From positions 37,909,888-37,973,887 of the forward strand of contig NC_087065.1 in NCBI RefSeq assembly GCF_963678635.1: DNA of 64,000 bases, given 5' to 3'. A program made the position numbers and the translations under genes. The notes under the pieces are model-generated. The model made no database searches and was not told the origin of the DNA. It saw only the letters and a program-made list of their open reading frames with translations. This document shows positions 51,919 to 64,000 of the stretch, in pieces; within the stretch, counting starts at the first letter, position 1; each line of letters starts with the position of its first letter. Origin of the DNA: Symsagittifera roscoffensis. Lineage: Eukaryota; Xenacoelomorpha; Acoela; Convolutidae.

Positions 51919-53800
51919 CGTGGAAATAGATGGAGGCTTATCACCCATTAACATCGGCATCACGCACCGAAGCCTGTCGTTTCAATGTGTGAGAGGCAAG
52001 GGTTTCTTCCAGTTAGAATGATTGTTTGGTAGACTGTGGTACTAAGCGAGAAGCCTAAATTGCTGCATACTCCTTCAGAAACTTTATAGCACCTAATGAT
52101 AACTGGAAGCGTTCAATCTTATCAAAATTGTAGTCTAACAGCGCATTTAATTCACTAATAGGAAACTATGCTGAATTACGTTTTCTGAAAGACCCGCAGC
52201 TGCACTAATGCACCCATTGCTCCAATAGTAAGCTAAGGTACCTTTTTTCTACTAAAGCTGTAAAGTTTGGCAGAAGGCGGAAAACAACACGGACAGCCCG
52301 CCATTTCAACACTTAATGCAGACAAAAACAGACTCTGATAAAAAAAACAACGTTATAAAACAAACGTTTACCACAAGGTTGATTGAAATCGAGCCGACAA
52401 CTTTAAAGTTATCTTCAGATAACTTTCAAAACTGAGAGAAGAAAACAACTATGACTTCAGCTTAAACTCTAAAAAATTTTTAGCCGTTTGTTTGGGATCT
52501 ATCATTAGTACACAATACAAGACAATCATAGATCAGTTTATCTACAAAATTAAGCAGAAAGAAACCAAACTCAAAATAAAACAGATATTTCAGGTTTTTT
52601 ATAGGCTAATTACGTTGTTAAGAGTTGCTCAGTGAATAAACAACCCTTCTTAAAAAAGTTTCCAGATTTTCTGACAAGCTGGATGCACGTAATTTTTTTA
52701 ACGCCTTAGCAATTTTTCTGCGTGCCTTTGTTTTTTTTGCGTACAACTTTTTCTTTGTTGCAAAGTGAAACTTTGAAACAAAACGATCAATTTATAAAAA
52801 CAAGCTCTTTAAACAAAAACGATAACCAGTTGTTGCAAGCGTTTCTCCATGCAGCAAAAGGCAGTTTAGGTGTTTGTTTCGCTCGCCTACCAACTTTATC
52901 TTTATTTTTTTTGTCGCCTCAGCAAAAAAAGCGCAAGCTATTTCGATTGAGATTTTGGTATCAAGCATTGTGCCGGACAACGAAATCCAAAAAAAAAATT
53001 TCACGATAGCGATGTTTCTCAAAGTATTATGAAACTGTAACCTTCAGATCACCCAAAGAAAATGACTGTCAGGAAACACTCGAATCAGCAAATCAATCGC
53101 TTTTGGGGTATGTCGAGATTCAAAAGAGTTGAAAAAAGATGTGTCTGCGAAAAAAACTGAACCGAAGATGATGGCTTGGCCCATTTCGTCCTACAAACGA
53201 GAAGACTTTTAAGAGTTTCAAAAATAATTGCGCTTATAACATGAAAATTGAGCTCCCTTCATACTTTTTGTATTTTGGACAAGCGACCAGATGGTTCCCA
53301 CATCTTCCATTGATTTTTGGAAGGTAGCTCTTGTGGGATGCAGCAATATTTGACACCTTGGCTCAGAAGAATAAGCACAGTCTTGGTAGGAAGCATCGGC
53401 TGAAGCCGAGGCGGAGGCTGAGGCGGGAGATAGTAAATCTGACGATTTTAGAGGCCTATTTTTCAAAGATTGTATTTTCGATCATTAGTCTTTGAAGCTC
53501 AAAGTGACGCCGGTTCTCGTAGAGGTTTCTTAAGTAAGCTTTGTAAGAAGATGAAAACATGTAGCGAAAAGCTCAAGGCATAAAGTTTTCTGTGACAGAC
53601 TCTCTTTATCAATAGAAGTTGTTGCAAATGTTGCCTGGGTGTAACAGGCATCCAGAAAATACACTGCGACGAAAAGAAAGTAAAGAAAGTTTTTGTTGAC
53701 GACTGGCTGACAACAGATACACTAAATCTACGTGTTTTTCACTTTCTTGACCTTAAAAATTATATTTGGTCTGTTTAATGGGTCAACGAACATGTTGCGA
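51919..53800. other. Non-coding host sequence right of copy 2
   Basis: No gene or transposon domain recognised. Frames of 76-95 codons occur on both strands (52722-53022, 53218-53466) without coding-like composition. A GC-rich patch at 53390-53440 repeats GGCTGAGGC-like hexamers. Confidence 0.4.
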
Positions 53801-53811
53801 ATTCAGGCTAT

Positions 53812-53871
53812 TAGCTGAACGGATGTTTTTATTACATTTGCTTAATTGACTCATAATTGGGTCTCGAATCC
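53812..53871 (+). repeat. Possible tRNA-like SINE head
   Basis: An A-box-like TAGCTGAACGG at 53812-53822 and a B-box-like GGTCTCGAATCC at 53860-53871, about 40 bp apart. No clear body or tail and no repeat copy in this window, so it may be a decayed SINE or chance. Confidence 0.3.
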
Positions 53872-54059
53872 CCGGACAACGTGGTTTTTACTCAAAGGCG
53901 AGAAACGTCTTCAGTGAAAAACACTTAAGTAGAGATGAGGTGACTTTTTGCCCGCCCCGAATTACTAATCTTTGGAAAATTAACAAGTAATTTTAGGTTT
54001 AATTAATATCTCAGCGAATTTCGAAAGTAACAGAGGCTACAAATAGTTGTAAAACAAAC

Positions 54060-55240
54060 AGACTTTAAGCTTCCGTTCCATCGATTCCTGAGAAAAAATA
54101 TTGGTTGCTAAAGTGGATGAAAAAAGCTCCAAAGATCTCACTACAACTAGCGGTGTACCTCAGAGATGTCTCCTTGTCCATCTGCTGTTTTGCATTTTCT
54201 TGACGGACCTATCGATACATTTTTTTCTGTTTTTTTTTTAAATTTTTGCTGACAAACCCAAAGTTTTAGTTGTAAACAACTGCAGCAAAACGTAGATGAA
54301 ATAGAGAACTGAGTTAATTTAATAAGTACCATGAAAAAATTTGCCAAAGTAACTTTTCGAGGAGCAAACGCCTCAAGAGAATGGATTTTTGTTCTCGACG
54401 CAGAAACGCTTGAAAAACCGTTTAACATGACTGGTAGTTCTGTAATTTGTAAAGATCAGGCTTGAATTGAAATAAATTCCCATTGCTACAATTTTATTGA
54501 GCTTGTATTTTCTGTTTTTCTTAAACGTTCTTCAAAATGAATTTTTAAATTGAGGTTTTTCAATTTGAAAACTTTAGTCCTGTGGCAACTCATATTTGGA
54601 AGCAAACAATTAATATGGAGTTTAATTATTAGGTTCAGATAATTTCAATAGTTCCTACAAAATCTTCCTATTCGATTCAAATGTGTGTTGATATTTTTTA
54701 TTGTCAGTGGAGTAGGAGGATGCATACTGGAGATTCTGGTAAACTACCTGGACAACAGGATCCTGTTTGAAAAGTGGGTAACAAAAGCTCCAAAGTTCTC
54801 GTGTACCTCCAAGCATCTTTTGATGGCCGTCTAGTGTTTTGCCTTCTCATAGAGGATTTACCCGAAAAAATAGTTTTTCTGGTTCTTGTTTTTGCGGACG
54901 AGAAAAAACCAAAGATAATGAAAAATCCAGGAATCCACAAAGTCTAGGAAGTGACCTGAAGACCTGAACTGAGAAAACCATTCTGAAGAACGCTTAAGGA
55001 AAACTAGTAAAACCCTGTACAAGCTCAGAAAAATTTAAGCAATGGGAGTTTTTTTTGAATTTCATACCTGATTTTTTTAAACCACTAATACTACAAGTCC
55101 TTTTATACGTTTTTATACCAGTCCTTTCATACAAAAATCACCTTCTCGAACGCTTTCAAAAGAAAGTGGTCAAACTTATATCAAGATGAGAAAAGTTCTT
55201 ACATGTAAATCATTTGCGTATCCTGAAGAGTTTTTCATCA
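54060..55240 (+). pseudogene. Two decayed LINE reverse-transcriptase fragments
   Basis: At 54149-54163 the plus strand reads SGVPQ, followed by LLFCIFLTDL and, after stops, IFADKPKV, the order SGVPQG...LLF.IF.NDL...FADDTK of non-LTR RT. A second, more decayed version follows: VNYLDNR (about 54740), LVFCLLIEDLPE near 54830-54870 and FADE at 54891-54902. At 55145-55180 LERFQKKVVKLIS matches the LE.VQRRATKLI thumb motif. Stops and lost catalytic Asp residues make both dead. They may be two insertions or one duplicated relic. Confidence 0.6.
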
Positions 55241-55375
55241 TCAATGTTTTTTTTACAAATGCAAAACTTTTTTGCTCAATCTAGAATTGACAAATGAAGG
55301 AAACGATTGTATCAGATAACCAATTAATCAAATTTGGTCTCGAAGAACGAATAAAGTTTTTTGTCCACAAAAAAC

Positions 55376-55427
55376 GAGGACAGAAAACGGGGACAGAAAA
55401 CGAGGACAGAAAACGGGGACAGAAAAC
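55376..55427. repeat. 13-bp minisatellite, four units
   Basis: GAGGACAGAAAAC and GGGGACAGAAAAC alternate, four units in all, so the higher-order period is 26 bp. Perfect apart from the alternating base. Confidence 0.85.
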
Positions 55428-58400
55428 GTGAGCTTCCATCAAGATCTTGTAGACTCATAAACAGAATCCAGAACTAAATTGACATTCATTTAAACAGAGT
55501 AGAAAAAATGATGGAAATGAAGTGAAAAATTGTTGACGAAAGTTTTTCCGCAACAAAAGTTTGCACCTCCGAAATTTTTTGCAATTGCAATAGATGCGGA
55601 AATAAATGGAAATTATTTTAGGTAGTGAGCGATAATCAAAGCCCTGCAATCCTGCTTGCGAATCCTCAAGAACAACAACATCGATTGTCCGATATTGAAT
55701 ATTTTTTATTTTTTATTTTCCAATGACCGTTTTAGCTGTTTTCACGTGCAAGGAGTAAAAGCTCCGTAACTGCGTACCCTTGAGGTTAGACAGCTTTCTG
55801 AGAGAATATTAATGTACTAGGCACTGTTAATTACCCTATCGTTAATCAATGGCATGCAATCGGGTACTGGACTTCTTTCGTAAATAACCTCGCTCACGGA
55901 TTGGTCAAAATAGGAAATTATAAATTTAGTTACAAAAGACAAAAAAAACTTTTTCTCTGCGTCTGCGGCACAATTGCTCTGGAGGTAACAAAAGTGACTG
56001 GCACGATTAGGTCTTGGGTTTGAAAATGACAGGGCCTCTTTTCTTCAAACATTAATTTTTCCACTTACTTTGATTTCTATATTTCATTAGTTTTTTTCTT
56101 ATCGGCGAAACCAAATGATTTCGGCTGGAAGTGTATCGGCTTAGTGACCTAATTTTTAGTCGTTTCAAAAAAAAATTGAACATTTTTGCTCTTTTTAATA
56201 TCACAAAAAAGCTAAAAACCTCGATAAGATTTATAGGTTGTCGTGAAAATTAATTTTTGTTTGATTTTTCTACTGTTTTTGCCACGGTTTCGTTATATAA
56301 TAAATTAGTCTGCTGGTCTCTCATTGCATCTTTTCAAAAAATAAAACTGTTTTTTATGTGCGTGTGTGTGTTTAAATGGCTAAATGGACTTAATAGTTTT
56401 TTGTGTATTTTTTTATTTGATATTTTTTCAAATTTTTTGTTGTTTTTTCTTTTTGTTGGCTTGAAAGATTTCGACTAATTTTATTATTAATTAGTTGCTA
56501 CATACTTTTTCATATGATAAAAAATTTATTTGTTTGAAGGCGAGGTGGTTTCACTAACTTTTTATAAAGTTAAAAGATCTGTTCAATGACAAAATATTTG
56601 TTGTGGAAAACTTATAAAATGACTGTGTTATATTTGATGTTTGTGATTGTTTGTCAAGCACTTCTTAAAGGATTTTGGAGACACATCTGTCAATTGCCTT
56701 TCTGGGGGTATCAGGCTTGAAGTGTCAGGTGGTGCGCCGCTCAACCTGCTCAGCTCGGTTGAGATTTCTCAATGTTTTTATAGTTCGTTATTAAAATTCA
56801 TTTTGTTCATCTTTTATTTGTTGATCTATAAAAATCTCACTAACTGCTTATCATAGGTTACGTCAGTCACTCAAAGCTCATGCAAAATATATTTATGTAC
56901 CCTAACGCTGTGTCAATAAGAAGATAGTCCACAAAAGTAAATAAGCAAAGAATGCATAAAACCTTCAGTAGTGATTTATTGAATTGAATGTGATTGTTGT
57001 TCTAGCTGGTATCACATCATTTGTATAAGTTTTATTTCTTTTAAAAAAGTAAGAAAACCTCAATTGTTTCAATTTGAAACCTGTTAAAAAGCAAAAAACA
57101 GGTAATAATTTAGTGGTAGCCAATTATGTCAGTAGAGTCAATTCACTTAACCGATTAACCAAAAGAGTACAAAAAGACAAGCGGGTCCTCTTGGATGAAA
57201 TAATTGACATCTTCTACAAAGCAGAGGATGTCACAAAATAATTAAGTTCTTTAAAGCCTTCCTTGTTTTCTTTTCGGAGCAACCAAAAACAAATCGACGC
57301 AAACAAACCACAAGCTTCAATTGTTTTGATAAATAAAAAAATCTAGCAAATACCGTTTCACTTCCAAAATCCCATTTCCAGGTTTCAAGCCCGCCTCTGA
57401 TTATCTTGAGTAGAGTATAAAACTAATAAATAGTAAGCTCTATGAAGGAAACACAAACGAGTTATAAAGCTTGCTACTTCGGTTGACACAATTGCTGCTT
57501 TTTCAAACGTTAATGTCTCAAAAAATTTTGTCAAGCACTCTCAACGAGCCAAGTTTCATGCATAAACCCAAACGTTTTAGATAGTTCTTTTTTCTAAGTT
57601 AATTATATCTATTCAAAGCGATAACGTGCTTTCCGAACGGTCAAGAGCTGGTCGGGATAGAATTGTTTCTAAATTTATAAAGATTTTGTTAGTAAGTCAA
57701 ATGTCAGTACAGGACTTAAACTTCTGAAAGTGCTGGTTAAGCTGGTAAAACTCATTGGAGATGGCAAATACCTGAACCCTCAAGACCTTTCTTTTTAGGC
57801 GCAAAACTTATTGGCTTCGTAAAGATAAGCGAAGGGTGGAGATCAATTGCGAAAAGCAACACGCTAAGACGCGTTGCGTCTAACTGCACTGAAAGTAAGG
57901 CCTTCTCCGTGCGACAAAAATTTTTCAGAAACAAACAGGTCGGGTTTGGCACTAAATGACGGGCAGAAATAGCTGCACACTCGTTTCAAAACCTAATCGA
58001 GCGCGACAAAATTACAAAAAGCAATGTTCATCTAAAACTAGACTAAGATAACAACTGAATTTCAGAAATTAGAGAAAGAATTTTGAATCATCTTTTTTCA
58101 AATCCTCCAGAATTGTGCAATTACCCTCACTTGGCGCATTTTGAACTTACTCTCTATTTTTACAGCAGTTTTTTTTGTCAGAAGACGGAACTCAACAAGG
58201 CGATCACGAAGCTCCACCCGTAATGCGGAAACACTTCAGACGCTATTGAAAAAGTTGGAGAAGAAAATAGACAAATTATATTAAAAATGATGGAAACTTA
58301 GCCGACCGACGACCATAAGGAACTACTTTGGTAGCTTAAAAAAATTCCGTAATCGGAACAAAGTTATTTTGTGAGCATGAAAAGTGAAAGTTGCGATCAG

Positions 58401-59244
58401 TGTTGTTTAGAACTGACCTCTAAAACACAGTATAAATCAATTTCAACGACAATTTTAAAGTATTCCTCGCTATAATAAATACAAAAGAAGAACGTGTTTT
58501 TCTAGAATCTACAATGGGGAACTAGGTTGTAAAAAGTTGCACAACGAAAACATTGCGCTCTATAAAAAAACTCGGTTGGCATTGACAAACAATCTGCCCA
58601 TTATAATTTTTACTTTCCGAAAAACTGCTTTAGCATGCCGAAACTCCTATATCTCTTATTTTTTGCAAATTTTTTGAATGGCTACGACATAAAAAAGATA
58701 TTCATTATGCAGGGTCACTAATGCAAAAATGAATCATATTCAGTTTTTACCAGCATTTTTCCCGGGAGCCCAAGGTGGCCTGGGTTTTTCTTCAACTCGT
58801 CTTCTAGCCTAACTTGCAAACTTAGCCTCAGCACTAGGAGCAAAAATTCCGTAAGCGAATTTTTTGGTGTGGCGCATGCGCTTGAATAGATGCGCGTAAA
58901 CCGTAGATAGATAAATTTAAACGGTGGTTTAAGCATGGGAAAGATGGAAAAGCTCCGGCAAACGAAGTCCAAAAACAAACGAACAGACAATGAAAATTTG
59001 TTTAAGTAATAAATATTATACTGTTTTTTCTTGTGTCGAGTTTTATTTTGAAGAAATGTAATCAGTAACAAATTCACTATTAAACAAAAACATTCTACTA
59101 ATTACCTTTTTGTCATTATCACTTCTATATATAGAAAATACCTAATGAAAGCAATTGAAAATGCCTAACAGTAACTGTATAGCCAGGAGTTTCCTCCAAA
59201 CATTCAAAAATTTACAGTGAAACAGACCTTGAATATGGCGCTTA
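55428..59244. other. Non-coding host sequence, nothing identified
   Basis: AT-rich, with short frames only (for example 56257-56478 plus, 57752-57952 minus, 58718-59077 minus). The segment 57780-57960 is less AT-rich, but I recognise no family. Confidence 0.4.
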
Positions 59245-60325
59245 GCAAGGTCATTGTTGGTTTAGCAATGGGTGCTTCTCTCGCGATAATTGTTGCAAAT
59301 CTAAGGCTGAAGGAAGGTAATTTTGCTTTGAAACAGGAAATACCGGCGTAGCGGTGGTACAGCCAATGGATGACAGGAACGGTTGGTACCCGTGTTGCAG
59401 CAGAAAAGCAGTAAAAAAATCGAAGGGTGTTAACCCGAGAAATTGTGAAACTGGTTCTGATTTAATGTGGAAAATTATAAGACGATGAATACGCAGAAAG
59501 TCTGGTATTGTGAAATCTGCTGCCGCGTTAAAAACAATGAGAAAGATACTCCACGGGTAGAATTCTTCTTCAGGTTTGAAAAAGACATTGTTAGCACAGT
59601 CAAAAAAGAGCCAACTTGTTTTCTTGATGCGGCTAATTCTCTTCATCCAAATCTAGAGTTCACTCTGGAGGAAATAATCCAGACGGAAACTTGCTGTTTC
59701 TGGATTTGAAGATAAACGTTTCACTAAATAAGAGAGTAACCAGCAATTGATGTCAAAAAACAACAGACAATGGGACTATGTTGAGCTATAGGAGCTGCGC
59801 CTCAACTCCGAAAATAAGCGTATAATTATCCAAGTGACTGTATGTAGATTATGTAAAAAAGCATCTGGTTGAGAGAATTTGATAAGGCTGTTGAAAATAT
59901 TAAGGCGCAATGGCGGACTTATCGAAACCTTGAACATGGTTTACAAAAATGGCAGCAGACGCTCTGAACAAACTTATTGAGGTCAAGGGCAAGCCTCTGG
60001 ACAATAAGAGGAGTTATTCAATTCAAACAACAAAAGATGTGAAACCCCCAATGCTAATGATTCAATATAAAGAAAACCAAAACTAATACTGCGCTAAAGT
60101 AGTTTAAGATCGTTTAATCAACATTCATTTTTTTTGCCACAAAAAAATTACAATCTTGTTCATTTTAGAATTTTATACAATTTTATACAATTTAACATTT
60201 TGTAAGACATCAAGTCAAGAGTGGTCTATGAATTGTCATGTAGTGAATATACCTCCATCTATGTCAGACAAACTAACCGGCATTTGACCACTAAGAAGGA
60301 GGAGCAGAAGAAAACTGACTGAACG
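59245..60325 (+). pseudogene. Penelope-like element relic, RT plus GIY-YIG
   Basis: In order on plus: GLAMGASLAIIVANL (about 59258-59302), the RT block with GxxMGxxLxxxxAN; then KDIVSTVKKEPTCFLDAANSLHPNLEFTLEE (in part, 59580-59673) and, after a shift, NLLFLDLKIN, matching the NS-HPN-xFT...LPFLDL region of Penelope-like RTs; then a decayed linker; then VVYELSCSEYTSIYVRQTNRHL (in part, from 60221), a GIY-YIG endonuclease start with IYVGQT changed to IYVRQT. The RT to GIY-YIG order is diagnostic of Penelope-like elements. Stops and shifts show it is inactive. Confidence 0.65.
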
Positions 60326-60380
60326 GTAGGCCTCCACCTTCAGCAATACAGACTTACACACTTTTGGAAAGTAGCGCATA

Positions 60381-61951
60381 TATTAGTCGGAGACATTAGG
60401 TATAAGTTGAAAAACTGAAAAAAAATTTAATATTTGAGGCAATACAAGTCAAGAAAAAGAATCCTGGCTTAGAATTGAGCGATATTATTGTTGATCGGAA
60501 CTTACAGCTACTGCTGACAGGATTTTTCCCAGTGAGTTCTCCATAAATTCCTCCTCAATTTTCTGCATCCAATGCAATCGCATACAATTAGTCAGCTGCA
60601 AATGTTAAGTTCACAATGACGGCATTTTACATCGTTTTCAAAATCCTGTTTTTGCAAGCGAAACCCATCAACTTAGTAAAATCCAAACTCATTCAATCTG
60701 TTTTTTGTTTTCAAAGTTTCAAACGTGAATTCTCCTCTTGCTTTTTCTGTTCCTGTTTTACTCAGCCTTAAAATCTCCAAATTTTTCCTCCCAATATTTC
60801 ATTTTTGGCAGCTAGTTTTTTTTGTTAGAGATAGATTTACTACCAATTTTAGCAACTAAAAAAATGTCATGTAGCTGAAGAAACAATGATAATTTTAACC
60901 TCTTCAGCACTATCAGTTGACCAAGGTAACCGGCATCTTTTGTCCTAGTTATCAAAACGGAAACTCTTTTTTGGAATATTTCAGGCACGAAATATGCGAT
61001 CTTGTGAGCGCAGCATATTGATACCCATAAGTCAAACGGTAGTAGCAAGGATTTGATTAGGCCCAGCTCACACGATGTCTTCTCTTTGTAGAAAACATAT
61101 TTTTTCGGGATATAGAAAACTTTTTTAGTTTTCTTCAATCTCGTTTCCATGGGAGTTTCGCGGTTTGTTGGGAAGCAACTCTAGGAAAGCATTTTGTTTT
61201 TGCTGAGCCAGGCATCAATAAAAATTTAATCGAAATGTACTTAGACTTCAACTTTATTTATTTATTCAAGGTGAGAATCTTAAGGTCATCAGCAAACAAG
61301 TAGGGTTTGCTAAAATTTAGTACAGTCGGCAGGACTTAAGTAAATACAGAAAACCGAAGTGGTTTTAGTAGTTATCCCTATGGGATAACCATGAACCGTT
61401 TCAATTAGGCATCCTACTAAGCCTTGTTGACAAAACGTTCTGAGAATTTATCTATGAAACACTTAGCAAACATTTTTGAAAATTTGGTTGAATAGCAATG
61501 ACATCGTAACATAAACCTTCGTCAAGAGATTTGTGAGTTTTCTTGAAGAAATTTAGCATGTGTAAGACCACTGAGCGTTTCCTGACAAAACCAAGCTGTC
61601 TTGAGAATAAATGCTCTGCAAAACGCTTGTACAGCTCACTTTAGATACAATTAAAAAAAATTTTTACTGCCAATATTAAGGGATGATAGAAGTTGGTGGT
61701 TCTTTTTTTTACGCTTATCGCCTTTTTTGAACATAAATGGCAGCCCCGCCAGTTTGCACCTGCTTGATAATTTCCTGATGCGTGTTACATTTCTGAAAGT
61801 TTTTCAGGGTGACTGCCATTCGCCTACCAATTTTGTGGGAAAAAAAGTTTGGGAGAATTTCAGGACCTCTAAATTTTTTTTTCGAATCCAGTGTTGCGAT
61901 TAATTTGTGAATATCTCTATGGAGGCACTGGAAATCGAAAAGGTTGGGCAT
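60381..61951 (-). mobile_element. Decayed LINE, copy A (RT to 3' end)
   Basis: On minus: GRRMAVTLKNF...GGAAIYVQKR (61951-61715, early RT), QLGFVRKRSVVLHML...LDEGLCYDVI (about 61610-61470, the Q-GF-RS block), KPYLFADDLKIL (about 61310-61270, with the catalytic ADD intact), then the thumb region EIFQKRVSVLITR...YLGQLIVL in the frame 61150-60812. Frames are broken between blocks. About 430 bp of 3' UTR run to 60381, where similarity to copy B stops abruptly. No poly(A) tail is seen. Confidence 0.65.
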
Positions 61952-63255
61952 TCTATTTTAAAGTTTTCAATGTGAAAATGATTCTTTAGGTGAGAAAACA
62001 GAGTGAAAAAAAATCATTCAATGTGTCTGATTTTTCATTTTCATAGCTGCTGATAACTCTGTTCTTAGCTATTACTTTGGGTAAATGATAGAATTTGCTG
62101 AAGTTGTTCAGCTAATTTGGTATCAGATTTGTGTCTTTTTGTTCTTTAAAATTTTGCTGATATTTGAGTCTGTCACTTTCGGTAGCTTCAGTTACAGTCG
62201 CTCTAAAAGTTTGTTCATGCTCAAAAGGTCTCTTCCTGCAGCTTTTTCGTCTTACGAGAAAAAATTGTTTCGTAGTTTGTAGTCTATTTATTAGGATAGT
62301 ATTGTATGGAGAAATTCACGGAGGAAACATTTGTTTGTTTTCGTTCTTCGTCGAACTTATACGCCGATTAGAACATCAAAATACTGATACAGTTCCTCAA
62401 TCATTTTATCTATGTTCAGAAACATACAAACTGACACTGACAAAATAGTCCCAAAAAATTGGGTATTTTATTTCGAAACATACATAACCAAAACAAATTA
62501 ATGCCACAGAAATTTCCTTGGAAAATAATTAAGTTTCTTTTATTTAGGTTTAGAGATTAAAATTACTTTAATCCAATTGCTTATTTTCAGAGGTCAACTG
62601 TGATAAGCCATTTTTTTTATCAGGATGGTATAGAGTCAAAAATATGGTGAAATTTGGTAAATAATATTTGTACATTGGCTTTGAATGGAGTTTATGATGG
62701 AGGGTATGCTGATTGTAACCTCGGTTACTATGATACTTCTGACCTTCTAATTATCTTTCAAAGAAAACAAAAAAAGTTTGATTTTCACCTGAAAAAATTT
62801 CTGCTACGGTGTTTTCAGCTTTGTTACTGCAAATTGATTTTTCAACAATGCTCATTTCAGATTCTATTCTCTTGGAGTTGTTGCTTTTAAAACTAGTCAT
62901 TTTGGTTTTGATAGATCAACTGTTTCGACATTTTCGTTTTTTTTCCAACTTCTAGATTTTGTAGTGCAAGTGGTGCGAAGCTCAGCTTCGCCTCTGTGTA
63001 TGACAACTACTTATAAGGAAACTTTTTAGTTTTAGAGATAAGGGAAGCCTAGCTGAAATATTGGATCGACCCGTATCTTCATCACAATATAATAACATTT
63101 CTTTTATATCTCGTCTCTTCCGTACCGGTGGTAGGTTCCTCAACCTGGTTGATTTGATTCCAAATCATCTCGCTTTTCCGTCGCTTTAAAATGTTCTTTA
63201 TATTTCTCTCATTCGAAAAATTCCAAACCTCCAAAAATTGTTATTTCCGGATCGC
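61952..63255. other. Host or LINE 5' sequence, nothing further identified
   Basis: No recognised domain. It may include decayed upstream LINE sequence. A 17-bp palindrome GCGAAGCT-C-AGCTTCGC lies at 62975-62991. Confidence 0.4.
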
Positions 63256-64000
63256 TATTAGTCGGAGACATTAGGTATAAGTTGAAAAACTGAAAAAAAA
63301 TTTAATATTTGAGGCAATACAAGTCAAGAAAAAGAATCCTGGCTTAGAATTGAGCGATATTATTGTTGATCGGAACTTACAGCTACTGCTGACAGGATTT
63401 TTCCCAGTGAGTTCTCCATAAATTCCTCCTCAATTTTCTGCATCCAATGCAATCGCATACAATTAGTCAGCTGCAAATGTTAAGTTCACAATGACGGCAT
63501 TTTACATCGTTTTCAAAATCCTGTTTTTGCAAGCGAAGCCCATCAACTTAGTAAAATCCAAACTCATTCAATCTGTTTTTTGTTTTCAAAGTTTCAAACG
63601 TGAATTCTCCTCTTGCTTTTTCTGTTCCTGTTTTACTCAGCCTTAAAATCTCCAAATTTTTCCTCCCAATATTTCATTTTTGGCAGCTAGTTTTTTTTGT
63701 TAGAGATAGATTTACTACCAATTTTAGCAACTAAAAAAATGTCATGTAGCTGAAGAAACAATGATAATTTTAACCTCTTCAGCACTATCAGTTGACCAAG
63801 GTAACCGGCATCTTTTGTCCTAGTTATCAAAACGGAAACTCTTTTTTGGAATATTTCAGGCACGAAATATGCGATCTTGTGAGCGCAGCATATTGATACC
63901 CATAAGTCAAACGGTAGTAGCAAGGATTTGATTAGGCCCAGCTCACACGATGTCTTCTCTTTGTAGAAAACATATTTTTTCGGGATATAGAAAACTTTTT
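63256..64000 (-). mobile_element. Second LINE copy (B), cut by the window edge
   Basis: Matches 60381-61125 over the whole 745 bp, with one substitution noticed near 63538 (G for A at 60663). It includes the thumb-region frame (63687-63923, cut at its start) and the same 3' end. It continues beyond the window, so its 5' extent is unknown. Confidence 0.7.

Noticed and set aside
55376-55427. CRISPR-like array
   Set aside because: The 13-bp units are contiguous without unique spacers; it is a minisatellite in eukaryotic DNA.

Overview
The window is a stretch of an AT-rich, repeat-dense invertebrate animal genome. The evidence is eukaryotic: one host exon with a splice acceptor and a polyadenylation signal, long non-coding stretches, a tRNA-derived SINE, decayed LINE and Penelope-like retroelements, and large LTR retrotransposons. 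The only host gene I recognise is the 3' terminal exon of a DRC11/IQCA1-like protein, a motile-cilium (nexin-dynein regulatory complex) subunit, at 20453-21286 on the plus strand. I cannot name the species.

The window is dominated by two almost identical copies of one very large (18,902 bp) Ty3/Gypsy-like, envelope-bearing LTR retrotransposon: copy 1 at 537-19438 and copy 2 at 33013-51914, both with their sense strand on the minus strand. Each has 408-bp LTRs (TG...CA) and a perfect 4-bp target-site duplication of its own (CCAT for copy 1, CTCT for copy 2). I found 13 single-base differences between the copies by eye, no net length change, and every long reading frame open in both. They are therefore two independent, recent insertions of an element that looks coding-competent.

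Reading the element in its own sense (high to low coordinates): 5' LTR; a PBS starting TGGTGCGACC; a 1.2-kb leader with repeated motifs; ORF1 (155 aa, basic, unknown); ORF2 (2740 aa, Gag and Pol in one frame: capsid-like region, CCHC knuckle, protease, reverse transcriptase, RNase H, integrase with DDX35E and GPY-like tail); ORF3 and ORF4 (76 and 62 aa, hydrophobic, joined by an ATGA stop/start overlap); ORF5 (378 codons open but with no ATG, so probably reached by splicing or unusual initiation); ORF6 (872 aa, envelope-like glycoprotein with signal peptide and C-terminal membrane segments, resembling glycoproteins of chuvirus-type negative-strand RNA viruses); ORF7 (597 aa, unknown, joined to ORF6 by another ATGA overlap); a 1.6-kb hairpin-rich 3' non-coding region; 3' LTR. 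The five reading frames downstream of pol are the most unusual content of the window.

Between the two copies (19443-33008) lie the DRC11-like terminal exon, a tRNA-derived SINE with an AATT-repeat tail (22902-23251), a LINE reverse-transcriptase relic (about 24930-25365), and an old, internally deleted Gypsy-like element (27323-30958) whose roughly 220-bp LTRs, PBS, PPT and ATAG target duplication can still be read. Right of copy 2 (51919-64000) I see only transposon relics: LINE RT fragments (54.1-55.2 kb), a Penelope-like element with RT and GIY-YIG endonuclease remnants (59.2-60.3 kb), and two LINE copies on the minus strand that share one 3' end (60381-61951 and 63256 to the window edge). 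The remaining stretches hold nothing I can identify.
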